From assembly GCA_029962745.1 (NCBI GenBank), contig CM057156.1:30202195-30266194 (forward strand): DNA of 64,000 nt, written 5' to 3'. The notes under the pieces were generated by a model, which saw only the letters and a list, made by a program, of their open reading frames with translations, searched no databases and was not told where the DNA came from. Both the position numbers and the translations under genes were made by a program. This DNA is from Echinometra lucunter. Lineage: Eukaryota > Echinodermata > Echinoidea > Camarodonta > Echinometridae. Positions 13,501 to 23,238 of this stretch are shown in pieces (positions within the stretch are counted from its first letter, which is position 1; each line of letters opens with the position of its first letter).

Positions 13501-16500
13501 GGCAGCAATGTGCTCAACAAGAATTAACCAGTTAAACTTTGATATGTAAGTCTTGTTGATTCATGATTGGCAGAAACATGTTTTCCTAGGCATAGAAATT
13601 TTTATTCCATATGGGGGAAATTACTGTATTACCTTTTCAGCTTGATGGATGAATAGTTTTTTTTTAAATCACATACTTCATTTATTGAAAATAATTCAGT
13701 TAAAAGCATGTAAAAACAATGAGCCTATAAACTGCCTGTATTAACTGGACAGTACAAGGCGAAAATTACAGTGATTTACAAGACATTAGAACATTGAATA
13801 TTATTACAATGGACATCAAAATTTACGTCGACAGATACTGAAAATGATGATTAATAAAGGAACAGAAAAAGTAAATGAAAATGAAAATCCCCAGTTGGAG
13901 TTCCAGGATCATAAATCAGGATAGAATTTAATGTAAAGTGTGAAGTCGTAGTACAGCTAAGTTTAGTATTAGGCCTCCTGTTGAAGCTGAAGCAGTCGAC
14001 ATTCACTCAAATATGAAAAGGTGGCAAATTGTTTTTGGACGTCAATCAATTTCAGAAAGTGGTCAGATTTATTGAAATTGATTTTAAAAATTTATTTTTA
14101 TCTTTTCAGATTGTTTGAGCAACCCCTGTGTATCAGGATGGTGCGAGGAGACACCTTGGGGTTGTAAGTGTCATTGTCCACACGGTCGAAAAGGAACCAA
14201 CTGTGAAATCATCACACCAACAGATGAGACTGAACTGACTACTCCTAATTCAGGGCCGACTTCAAATAGTCCAAATGCTGACCAGGCTCCAGTGAGGACC
14301 GACACAGAAGAAGGTATAATATGATATTTGGTAGTTAAAATGAACTTGTAGGCTTATTGGATATTTTCATATTACTTATAATCAACCTAGCAACATTAAG
14401 TTGCTCAAGGTGCTTCAGTAGTACCCTGGCTCAGCTCTCCTCTGTCTCTCTCTGTCTCTCCCTCTCTAATTCTTTCTTTCTTGAAATAACTTGGCCTACG
14501 TGTTCTAAATAATTGATGGAATTCATCTTTTTTTTTCCTTAAAAAAATGGTTCTCTACTGTCGTTTCAAAATTTTCTCTTTAGAATCGAACATAAAAGTT
14601 CACGCTAAATTTCCTGTCATTTGGTAAAGCATCTATGTTTTCAGTTGACCTCCAAAAAATCTTTTCACTAGTTTTCAAGAATTTTTTCTACAAAGACAGA
14701 TGTTTCTTGTCCAATGATTAACTTTAGTCTTATCATTTTCAAAAAATAGAAATGGATGTCAACATGACAGAGGAAATGAAATTGACCACTCCGATACCAA
14801 CATCACCATCAAGTATTTCAAAAAGTACAGGAAACATAAGTGTAACCATGGCAACTGCTATCAACTCCACTTATGAGATGACCCTAAATCTGAGTAGCGC
14901 GGGAAACGTGTCGTCTGCTCAGAATCTCGCTAATGCTACCATGACAACGGAGGAAGCGTCAGGTAGAGTTGTGACTTTTCCCCTTTTATCTCGCACAATC
15001 TAATATAATATTCTGTATCTTCGCATTAGGTAATTATCGGGTTTGACGTCCCACTTCTTGTACGTGCGAAAAAAGAAATATTCTTTTTTTTTTTCTGAAT
15101 ATATTACATATAATTACGATTCTTCTTCAATGATTTAACTATTTGAGATGAACTATAATCTTTGTGTACCCCCCATACAACTTTTTTTTTATTCTAAGAA
15201 ACACACATGCGCACGTTAGTATCAGTATGCATATAGCGGGATAATGTATTCAATGTACGATAAAGGACCAATGGAAATAAAATGCGCCTTGCTCAGGGGC
15301 ATAGGGCCGCAACGAGGATCGAACCCCCGATTCTCGCCTCTCCAATCAAGTGCCTTACACCACTCGACTACGACACCTCGACTATGCACACTCAACTACG
15401 ATACAACACACGCGAACTAATGCCCATGCACACCACATGTGGAATCGATGCTACGTTTGTTATATTTTTAGATAAAAATGTTGACGAACAAACGAATCAT
15501 ATCTGCCTTGCCTGGGTGAATACCATAGTACATTCAAACAGTAGTTCATTATTATTTGTATATGATTTCTAGTCGAGATACGTACGTTTCGAATTCCTCC
15601 GAACAAACGTTTTCTTTTCTCGAGCCACATGTAGTAAATGCATGATAGGCTGGTTTAGGAAATGCAGAGAAATCAAAAGAGCAGTATTTAAAAGGTATGC
15701 CAACAAAATTATTGAGAGGTCTGCCATGCAGAGTTACTTTTTAAGTTGCTCCCCCCCCCCCCCGGTCTCACCATCACCGGCTGAACTTATGATTATATCT
15801 CGTCTTGCATATAGTACCCTTCTGTTTTCATCTACGTTATCATCAATTTTTTTTTATTGATTTTGATCTACAGGTTTCCATTGATCCCTGTCCTCCTCCC
15901 CCCCCCCCCCCCCCCAAGCCGAAGTCGAAGCAATCCTCCAGCCTAAATTAAATGACACTCGTTTGGGGGCTTTTGTGTCTCCTCGTAATGGCCCAGTCAC
16001 ATAGTGCTCGGCGTCCGGCGCTGCGTCAAATTGTGAAAAATTATGCTGTATACAAATGCATGCAAAATGGACGGAGGCGACGGACGTAACTCAACGTAAG
16101 TGACTCTAATGGGTGTTGCAAGAAAGTTGCAATCGATTGCAAGTTGCAACTGATTGTCACTGGCCAATCAAAATCATTGTTGCATGCATGTCTTCTTAAA
16201 AGGGCAGACCCTGAGCCAATCAGAATGGTTGTTTCAAAATTAGCAATTATTTGCAATTAATTGCAACTTTCTTGCAACACCCCAATTATGTGACTGAGGC
16301 ATAACTCTAGCTATTTTGATCTTTTCCACCTTTGTTTGTTCTATTAAAAAATTAACTCTGGCTATACAAGAGGAGGCGCTGTGGCTCAGTGGTAGAGCAG
16401 TGGTCTCGTAACCGGGAGTACCCGGGTTCGAAACCAAGCGGATGCGCTCATGCCCTTTGGTAAGGTATTAATCCTCATTACCAAGTCCTTCGGAGGGGAC

Positions 16501-17332
16501 TTAAAGCCGTTAAAGCTGGCTGCTTACTTACAAGCATACACATGCTTTCTTAGCAGTCAGGTGAAATAACAAACCATTTAACCATTTTAACTATTTAAAC
16601 CAGGTGAATGCCCACTTGGTTGGGTAAGGTATGTGTCGAAGTGCTATTGGATAGAGCAGCGAGACGTGACTATGTCCTGGAAGGAGGCTTATCAATACTG
16701 TCACGGTACAGTGATGTCCTACGTCGGATGAAGACGAACAGATCAAGTACACGTCTCTGCTCACCATCGATACCGAACGAGAGCTGGAAGACTTTTTCAT
16801 AATGCTGTATACCGAGTTCTTTCAGAGTAGCAGTAGTTCGTGGTATGCGTGGTTTAGTGGGGCGTGGGTAGACTGCATATACCATCAACATGGAGATGTA
16901 AGCAACACTTGGAAGTGCGTTGACGACAGAAACAAAACCATCAAAGATGACAGTGAGTAAATCTTTTTTTTGTTAATTTTGGTGATGGGATTTTTTTTAA
17001 TGAAAAAAAATGGGGAAAGATCTATATATTTTCGGCTTGTTGAAAAGCATCTTGCAGAAACAAAATGTGTTTTTATTAATTTGTATTCATTTATAAAGAA
17101 ACCGATCCATGATAATCATACATTAAGCTTCTTTTTAGATGAAAATGATTGATAAGTGATTATTGATCCTTGATGACATACTAGATTTTTTTTTTTCAAT
17201 ATCCGTGCAGATTGGGGGAAACACGGGACCTCTGACCATGCTGACTGTGCTGCTCTGAGCTACCAAACAGAGAAGGTCACTTTAGAAAACTGCGAGGCTA
17301 AATTGCATGTCGTCTGTCAACGTTATCTTTAA
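2535..17332 (+). CDS. Lectin gene A: secreted EGF + Ser/Thr-rich + C-type lectin protein, frameshifted
   Basis: Six exons can be joined: 2535-2598, 3318-3554, 14110-14313, 14750-14962, 16604-16952 and 17211-17332. All introns are phase 1 with GT/AG borders. The order is a signal peptide, an unrecognised four-Cys module, an EGF-like domain, a Ser/Thr-rich linker and a long-form CTLD. The protein is predicted to be secreted and to bind a ligand outside the cell; the ligand is unknown, and I see no EPN, QPD or WND calcium/sugar motif. The first CTLD exon is 349 nt where phase requires a multiple of three, and its frame breaks at about 16726. The gene is therefore a recent pseudogene, a null allele or a sequencing error. 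It is paralogous to the minus-strand gene at 48960-61078, exon for exon except for the Ser/Thr-rich exon. The exon joins are inferred from phase and from the paralogue, not from transcripts. Confidence 0.75.
2861..3112. mobile_element. Short non-autonomous hAT-like element in intron 1 of gene A
   Basis: The ends are CAGGGGCGGCGCTA and TAGCGCCGCCCCTG. It is flanked on both sides by the exact 8-bp duplication ATTGTTCG (2853-2860 and 3113-3120). It contains a G run and purine-rich DNA and no coding. An 8-bp target duplication with CAG-type ends fits the hAT superfamily. Confidence 0.85.
3318..3554 (+). CDS. Exon 2 of lectin gene A: unrecognised four-cysteine module
   Basis: This 237-nt exon lies between GATGTAG and a CAAG/GTATTA donor and codes 79 residues. 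It has four cysteines (about module positions 10, 33, 60 and 75) and two N-glycosylation sequons (NYT, NSS). The exon at 58896-59132 has exactly the same length and the same borders, and shares the segments SICxxxSTQxGSxRLNYTL and QTIPKLI. I do not recognise a named domain. Conservation between the two paralogues and the phase-1 borders argue for a real shuffled module. Confidence 0.75.
4860..5230. repeat. AAT/GAT satellite
   Basis: Interrupted ATA/ATG trinucleotides at 4860-4925 lead to a near-pure AAT array at about 5117-5180 and scattered AAT to 5230. The open frames across it are poly-Ile or poly-Asn artefacts. Confidence 0.9.
5310..5640. repeat. GA-rich low-complexity tract
   Basis: About 330 bp of nearly pure purine (GAGA, GAAG) on the plus strand. 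There is no regular unit and no gene signal. Confidence 0.8.
6909..7002. repeat. AT dinucleotide microsatellite
   Basis: About 94 bp of TA repeats broken once by GGGTATATATAC near 6942-6954. Confidence 0.95.
9438..9524. repeat. TTC microsatellite
   Basis: About 25 TTC units run directly up to the retrotransposon fragment. Confidence 0.92.
9530..10530 (+). mobile_element. Truncated, decayed non-LTR retrotransposon 3' end
   Basis: The frame at about 9590-9700 reads VSTTKFLGYFTDNDLPWKP, then HIDIMLKNISRNIGIINK. This is the conserved block C-terminal to the reverse-transcriptase palm in CR1/Jockey-like elements. Further on, GPTYWNSL and LNTFKHKLKKYLLSQ end at a stop near 10149, the usual C terminus of such proteins. 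A 3' tail follows, ending in CAAAT repeats at 10509-10530. Frameshifts and stops separate the two parts, so it is dead. The clade is not certain. Confidence 0.72.
11312..12111. mobile_element. 800-bp TIR element, also copied at 51586-52036
   Basis: The ends are CTATAGACCAATTTCAC and its exact inverse GTGAAATTGGTCTATAG. The first 460 bp match, in inverse orientation, the sequence at 51586-52036 in an intron of lectin gene B (shared features include AAGAGGGCAGCAGACTGTT and ACTCCCTACACAGG). No transposase is seen. Confidence 0.75.
14110..14313 (+). CDS. Exon 3 of lectin gene A: EGF-like domain
   Basis: This 204-nt phase-1 exon follows a TTTTCAG acceptor. It codes DCLSNPCVSGWCEE, then a KCHC segment, then RKGTNCEII, an EGF-like Cys spacing with one extra Cys at GCKCHC. 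The domain is followed by a Thr/Pro/Asp-rich tail. It is the same length as both EGF exons of the paralogue (58128-58331 and 56557-56760) and aligns with them throughout. Confidence 0.88.
14750..14962 (+). CDS. Exon 4 of lectin gene A: Ser/Thr-rich linker
   Basis: This 213-nt exon (71 codons, phase 1 at both ends) follows AAAAAATAG and ends at TCAG/GTAGAG. The translation is dominated by Ser, Thr, Asn and Ala. It carries six N-glycosylation sequons (NMT, NIS, NST, NLS, NVS, NAT) and many possible O-glycosylation sites, so it is probably an extended glycosylated stalk before the lectin domain. I found no equivalent in the paralogue. The acceptor is weak, so inclusion may vary between transcripts. 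Confidence 0.65.
15285..15385 (-). mobile_element. tRNA-derived SINE, 5' part
   Basis: On the minus strand it reads an A box (TAGTCGAGTGG) and, about 35 bp on, a B box (GGTTCGATCC), the internal promoter of a tRNA-like gene. The cloverleaf is not complete and it sits inside intron 4 of gene A, so it is read as a SINE head and not a working tRNA. Confidence 0.6.
15990..16300. mobile_element. TIR element with a second TIR element inside
   Basis: The outer ends GGCCCAGTCACAT and ATGTGACTGAGGC are inverse to each other. Inside, GGGTGTTGCAAGAAAGTTGC at 16111 and its inverse ending at 16282 bound a second palindromic element. Neither codes. The nest lies in intron 4 of lectin gene A. Confidence 0.65.
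16372..16590 (+). mobile_element. tRNA-derived SINE next to the CTLD acceptor
   Basis: The A box TGGCTCAGTGG (16382-16392) and B box GGTTCGAAACC (16425-16435) are intact. The body (CCCTTTGGTAAGGTATTAAT ... TTAGCAGTCAGGTGAAATAA) matches the interrupted copy at 47590-48048. The element ends about 15 bp before the acceptor of exon 16604-16952. Confidence 0.82.
16604..16952 (+). CDS. Exon 5 of lectin gene A: CTLD first part, with frameshift
   Basis: The exon opens with ECPLGW, then KCYW and WKEAYQYC, the usual start of a long-form CTLD. The frame then meets TGA at 16729-16731. A second frame, one base over, takes over at about 16727 (DEDEQIKYTSLL) and continues through WYAWFSGAWVDC and TWKC to a DDxGTGAGT-type donor. 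The exon is 349 nt, one base more than a multiple of three, so the break is a net +1 (one base gained or two lost). Domain similarity continues on both sides, which points to a recent lesion or a base-call error. A SINE ends only about 15 bp before the acceptor. Confidence 0.8.
17211..17332 (+). CDS. Exon 6 of lectin gene A: CTLD end and stop
   Basis: After the GTGCAG acceptor the frame reads WGKHGTSDHADCAALSY, then ENCEAKLHVVCQRYL and a TAA stop. This is the typical CTLD ending, with the last three of eight cysteines and a VCQ motif at the end. Phase 1 matches the preceding donor. The matching exon of the paralogue is 48960-49102. Confidence 0.88.
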
Positions 17333-17337
17333 AGGTG

Positions 17338-17340
<3 letters not shown>

Positions 17341-17386
<46 letters not shown>
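17341..17386. repeat. GA dinucleotide tract
   Basis: A pure AG run starts 8 bp after the stop codon of lectin gene A, in its 3' UTR. Confidence 0.95.
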
Positions 17387-17391
<5 letters not shown>

Positions 17392-17559
17392 TAGTTAAAC
17401 TTGCATACCACGGTGGTTGGTTTCAACTAGTTGTAGGTAGAAACCGTAACACTGTAACTATTTTATTCCTCAAGATATGAGAAATGAGAAATAAGAAATT
17501 TAGACAAAAATGTGCCTAATCTATATAAGTCTAAATAATGAACTAGATAATGAGTTATG

Positions 17560-17880
17560 GGTAGAGGTGTCGTGATCGAGTGGTTTGACGACTTGACTGG
17601 AGATATGAAGGTCGTGGGTTCGAACCCACGACCGGCCAGGTGTTAAGTGGGTACCTGGGAGGATGTGAAAGTCATTGTGGTTAATTGTTTAGCATTGTGA
17701 GCGCCTGCAAAAGACGCCTTGGTTGGAATGCTCCCCAGGGAGTGAAAAGGTGCATACATTGTATGAAGGCAAGCCTGAATCCGATAACTGGGGTACTAAT
17801 ATCTTTGTTAAGTGCTAGAGACATTGGAGATGTATTAGGAGACATAAATCCATAATATTATTATCATCATAACTATTGTA
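17560..17880 (+). mobile_element. tRNA-derived SINE (second type)
   Basis: The A box TGATCGAGTGG (17573-17583) and B box GGTTCGAACCC (17617-17627) lie in a tRNA-Leu/Ser-like head. A body of about 200 bp follows, with a tail of ATTATTATCATCAT near 17860. The head differs from the SINE at 16372. Confidence 0.78.
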
Positions 17881-20571
17881 AGATATTAACGTCATGAGTA
17901 TCAACAAAGTTCCTTTGAAAACACGTTAAAGAAAAGACCGTTATGCTTTTAAATTTGGGGGTAAAGACTTGTGTATTAGTTTGCCATCTGATCTGCCAGT
18001 TGTGACATTTTACAGATCTAGTGCAATCCCATCTGAATTACTCCTAGTGTTCCATCAAAATATATTTCAGAGTAATCCGTTTATACTGATGAGGCAAACT
18101 TTCCATTTTATTTCATTTTCATTTTTTTTTTTTTTAAAATGAGGCCTTATCTTAAAATCCGATTAGTGAATGCTTTAGTATTATCATAACCAGTCATAAC
18201 GTACTTTCGGAAAGAAGAAGAAGAAGAATATACCCCCCTTCCTACCCCCCCCCCCCACAGTCACACTTTCTTGATGTCCATTGTCAGTTCCCTGAGGCGT
18301 TTTAACTCGGAGAATCACATGGGATTTTTTGTGTTTTTAGCCGCTAGGATAAAGCTTTGTTTTAATTCTCTGGCGATTTGCAATAGGCAAAATAATAGTC
18401 GTGACGAATCTATCATTGTATTAAATTGTTGTTTTGAAGGAGCTTTGACCACTTTATACACAATCTGATTATGAAACAAGTGAAAAAACTAAAAGCAGGA
18501 CGAATTCCTCGAGTGCCGTGAAATTGATTTCAGGGGAAAGGGATAAGAGAATGTTAGAAGTTCCATAAGGAGTACGACTGTCGACTTGAAAGGTATTTCA
18601 TGGAATACAATTGCCTTTTCCAAATTCGATTATTGTAAAATGGCATGAGAACCGGTGCTTTCTATTATATTGCTCTTATATTCCATCTTTAAGATACGAC
18701 AATTTTATAAAGCTATTTGACCACTGCCAGTAATCTAATTTCAAAAGAAAAGGACAAAACTCATATATCCCAAAAGCCGTTGAATTGATTTTAGGGGATC
18801 ATAATTTTTTTCAAAAGTCTCAAGATATAGGCCCAACCTAACGAGTATAATGGAAGAGATAGGCATTGTTCATGGAATCCAGGAACATTATCAAACATGT
18901 CCATTCTTTTAAAGTTAAATTATAGTGTAAATGCCTTCAGATTCACAGGGTATATTCAAAATGCGAAAGGTTCTTATAATAAAGGTGATTTGACCAAAGT
19001 TTGAAATCCAAATTTCAAACAACTGACATAAGAGAAATATCTGAATANNNNNNNNNNNNNNNNNNNNNNNNNNNNNNNNNNNNNNNNNNNNNNNNNNNNN
19101 NNNNNNNNNNNNNNNNNNNNNNNNNNNNNNNNNNNNNNNNNNNNNNNNNNNNNNNNNNNNNNNNNNNNNNNNNNNNNNNNNNNNNNNNNNNNNNNNNNNN
19201 NNNNNNNNNNNNNNNNNNNNNNNNNNNNNNNNNNNNNNNNNNNNNNNNNNNNNNNNNNNNNNNNNNNNNNNNNNNNNNNNNNNNNNNNNNNNNNNNNNNN
19301 NNNNNNNNNNNNNNNNNNNNNNNNNNNNNNNNNNNNNNNNNNNNNNNNNNNNNNNNNNNNNNNNNNNNNNNNNNNNNNNNNNNNNNNNNNNNNNNNNNNN
19401 NNNNNNNNNNNNNNNNNNNNNNNNNNNNNNNNNNNNNNNNNNNNNNNNNNNNNNNNNNNNNNNNNNNNNNNNNNNNNNNNNNNNNNNNNNNNNNNNNNNN
19501 NNNNNNNNNNNNNNNNNNNNNNNNNNNNNNNNNNNNNNNNNNNNNNNGACGTATACCGTTGTATCATCTTGATCATAATGAGTGCATACTATATAGGAAC
19601 AAGACCGTGAGAAACGAGATTGAACAAAATTCAGGCAAACATGAAGTATGAGACCATGGCGAAAAGAATAAAATTTACATGACTTGTATTTGATATGATT
19701 GTCAATTGTAGTTATGTTGTAAAATTGTTGTGAAGCAAGATTGTACATGTAAATATATATTAAAAATGATCCTTTATGGACATATTAAATAAATGAAATC
19801 AATGAAATGAAATAACTCTTACTGATTTTAGGGGAATAGGCTTTTTAAAAAGCCTAACATGACGAGTATGGTGCGGGACAAATATAGTTCATGGAATGCA
19901 ATAGCTGTCTACAAACTGATTTGAAATTAGATTAATGTCTGTTCTTTAGTCTTTGCTTTAGTGTATCTTCAAAACCAGACAGCCTCAAGGGATCTAATGT
20001 GGCTTAGATAAACGAATTGGTAAACTGTCAAATAAGCACGTAACTGCATAAAGCTACTACAGACCGAGATGCTGCATCACTGCGCTAGTTACTGAAAGGC
20101 AATATTCGTTTGGAATCCGCCGTTAATTAGGATGAGAATGATACAGAGGTAGTGCATACTGATTTTGTCCTCTTACAGATAGACGGGGTCATAATATTTT
20201 GAGCACGTAACTGATGAATCATTATTTGGTATAGTTACAAAAGTTACACTTCCCAAACTACTGAAACAAAAGTTCTGAAGAGTAGGGTTATATACAGTCA
20301 ATTTCAAGGAAATGCATATATTTTTCTTATTACCAACTCTTTCATCTGTACAACAGACTTTTATAAAGACTCTATTATTCATAGTAATCCTTACTTCGAG
20401 GGTTACAATGATTAGTGAATATTTTGTGTTTCATACACAAAATGAAGTTGTTAAACGCCAGTCCATGTGAAGTATAGAGCGATAGAAACTTCATGACTAA
20501 AATCATTGCAATACTATACTTCGAGAAAATAATCGTTCTAAATCGCCTTAAATCGAAGTTACACTCTTAGA
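17881..20571. other. Intergenic sequence with a dispersed unit and an assembly gap
   Basis: No gene is seen. Three related segments occur at about 18515-18640, 18775-18890 and 19815-19920. Each starts TGATTT(C/T)AGGGG and contains an ACGAGTAT-like core and TTCATGGAAT. The 500-N gap (19048-19547) lies between the second and third. The sequence at 19548-19812 ends in GAAAT-type repeats, like a retrotransposon tail. Confidence 0.45.
19048..19547. other. Assembly gap (500 N)
   Basis: Exactly 500 undetermined bases, a conventional placeholder length. The true size is unknown. Confidence 1.
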
Positions 20572-20826
20572 AAAATGTACCGATTAGAACTTTTTTGTCC
20601 CGTATTTAGAACCTAGAGAAAAAGGGGTTCAGAATCTACAAAGGGTTCTTTACATTTTCAAGAACCCCAAAAGATTCCTTGTACAACCAATATTGGTTCT
20701 AAAGACCCCTTAAAAACCATTTAAAGAACCTTAATAAGTTTCTAGGCTATTAATGGTTCTTTAAAGGTTCCAAATGTGGGGCAAAAAAAAAAAAGTTTCT
20801 AATCAGCACCCTTATTTCTAAGAGTG
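20572..20826. mobile_element. MITE with TA target duplication
   Basis: It starts CACTCTTAGAAA and ends TTTCTAAGAGTG, flanked by TA on both sides (20570-20571, 20827-20828). The inside has repeated AGAACC/GGTTCT motifs. The ends resemble Tc1/mariner-type MITEs. Confidence 0.78.
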
Positions 20827-21216
20827 TACAGCGATACCGAGATGACCGAGACACTTGTTGAAAGTATAGGTCGCCAAAATGATAGAACGTCCTACAAAAC
20901 AAGTGATGACTTCTCAAGAGAGCATATAAAGTGGAGTCTAAACGAATTATAAGGACGTTCACTTTTTTGCACCGTGTGTCTACAGCCAGCAGGCCAGAGC
21001 CAAATTTGAGTAACCATGGATTTCTAAAGTGAGAGAGATATTTTGTTTGTTTGTTTGTTTGTTTGTTGTTTGTTTATTCAGTGTTTATTTGAGATGATTC
21101 TTCTTATGTGAAGATCGAAACTTTCTTAAACCTTGAAAGAGTGATTTTAGGTAGGCTTCGTAGATATTTTAAAAAGCAACTTTGAAATTTGTAGGAAATA
21201 TAATAACTTCGTGGGT

Positions 21217-22840
21217 ACACACTAAGAAAAAAAAGGTTCAATTTTGCACCCTTCAAATACAACACTGGGAGCTCCTTTATGGGTACACACTAAGAAAAAA
21301 AGGTTCAAGTTTGCACCATAAATGCAACACTGGCAGCATCTTTTTGGGTGCAATCTTGCACCCTACATGAAAAAGGTGCAAAAATCCCGGCAAAAATGTT
21401 CTTGTTCTTGTTTGCACCCGGAAATGCTTTTTGCGTTCAAAAAGGTGCAAATTTGCACCTTCCCTAAAAGGATACAACTCGCACCCTTTAAGGTGCAAAA
21501 TATAGCTAACTGCACCCTTAAAGGAGAATGGAACCCAGGCATCAGTGTGCTCTTGGTGAATGGAGATGACTAAGAAGAGGAAACGGTGAAAATTTGAGCA
21601 AAATCGGACAATCTTTTCAAGAGTTATGAATTTTGAAAGCTTAGGTAATCACTATTTTGGGGATCCTTGAGTTGGCAACTTTACCAGCATCTGTGATGTC
21701 ATCGTGGACAACTCTCCATTCTTAGTATGCATAAATTCCCCCCCCCCCAAATGATTTAAATGAAATTTCATGTCAGGAATCAACACAATTCTTCCCAAAA
21801 TGTTTGTAGAATTGATGTAGCCATGTCATACTCAAACAATAAATCAAACGAATTTCTGTTTTTCTTAAAAATGGAGAAAATATGTACAAAATGAATGGAG
21901 AGTTGTCCACGATGACATCACAGATGCTGGCAAAGTTGCCAATTTAAAGATCTCCATAATAAGGATTTAATTAAACTTTCAAAGTTCATAACTCTTGAAC
22001 AGATTGTCTGATTTTGCTCAAACTTTCACTATGTACTCTTCTTGGTCTTCTTCATTCACTGGAAGCACACTGATGTCTGGGTTGAATTTTCCTTTAAAGA
22101 GTCCGGGGAAACCCCCCACTTCCCGGGAGAGGCCGTTAATCTCGGAAAGAGGACTTATTACGTGGCATTGCGTAATCGCTCCTGAGCGAGACTGTACAAA
22201 GTGAATGGTCCGTGTGTGTATACCGTTGAAACAAAATCATATAAAATAACCAACATGGTGTATCATCTTTATACGCAAATATGTGAAAGAAAATTAAATT
22301 TCTCGAGGTAACAAAATCCTCTGCCATGTTGGTTATTTTGTATGATTTTTTTTTTCAACGGTATATCACACGGACCATTTAATTTGTACAGTCTCGCTCA
22401 GCGGAGGGATCATCGGCGATTACGCAGTGCCACGTAATAAGTCTACTTTCGGGGATTATGGCCTCTCCCGGGAAGTCGAGAGTTTCCCTGACTGTTAAAG
22501 GTGCAAAGGGCTTCTTAGGGTGCAAAGTTGCACCCAAAAAGGAGCCCCCAGTGTTGCATTTGAAGGATGCAAAATTGCACCTTTTTTTCTTAGTGTGTAC
22601 AACTTGCACCCAAAGAAGCATTCTGCACCTTTAAGGGTGCACAGTTGTACCCTTTAGGAAAGGTGCAAATTTGCACCCTTTTGAATGCAAAAATTTATGC
22701 ACCTTTAAGGGTGCAGGCGGGCATTTTCGGGTGCAAACAAGTACGAAAGGGTGCATCTTTGCACCTTTTTCATGTAGGGTGCAAGATTGCTACCAAAAAG
22801 GTGCTGCTAGTGTTGCATTTAGGGTGTATGTGTATGTGTG
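21217..22840. mobile_element. Nested palindromic TIR elements
   Basis: Two inverted copies of a GGTGCAAA-rich sequence (ends ACACACTAAGAAAAAAAGGT) lie at about 21217-21516 and 22499-22840. Between them are two more palindromic elements. One is 21517-22098, with arms of about 110 bp that start CTTTAAAGGAGAATGGAACC. The other is 22102-22497, with arms containing ACTTATTACGTGGCA and TATACCGTTGAA. No coding is seen. Confidence 0.7.
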
Positions 22841-22859
22841 GATCTGTATAGTTTAAGGA

Positions 22860-23198
22860 TAATGCATGAATGCACAAAAAGGTGGCGTAGATATATATAT
22901 CAAATTAATTATTCTTATTCAGAAAAAAAAAGTATTAAGGATATTAGGTTTGCATTGAGCAAAATATTAGCTATAGAAAAGAAGGCGAAATAGAGCGCGA
23001 GATCCGATATAAAATGCCTGGTCTTTTAAGACTTTTGCACAATTATCAGTAAAACACTGTGATGAAAAAAAAACCACTTTAAAATAAATTTCACTCTTGT
23101 ATTTGCTACTCTTTGTCTTCCTCTGTCTTTACCAGTCAGACCATAATTATAACTCTCTAAATTTTACAGGCATCATTAATTGAAAAAAAAAAAATGGA

Positions 23199-23238
<40 letters not shown>

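Larger units (their letters stand above)
3555..14109 (+). other. Intron 2 of lectin gene A (10.6 kb), repeat-filled
   Basis: No exon is recognised. It contains AAT- and GA-rich satellites (4860-5640), an AT dinucleotide array (6909-7002), a TTC array with a non-LTR retrotransposon end (9438-10530), a TIR element (11312-12111) and CT/GT tracts. Parts at about 4400-4860, 9230-9440, 10550-10770 and 12770-12910 resemble one another, for example the TCCACAATAA and ACACCAAAACAC segments, so an older local repeat is present. Confidence 0.55.

Noticed and set aside
16372..16440. Functional tRNA genes at the A/B box sites (also 17560, 15285, 40606)
   Set aside because: Pol III boxes are present, but acceptor stems do not close into a full cloverleaf and the heads continue into repeated SINE bodies.
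18915..19748. Frame of 277 codons on the minus strand
   Set aside because: About 167 codons are unknown bases from the 500-N gap.
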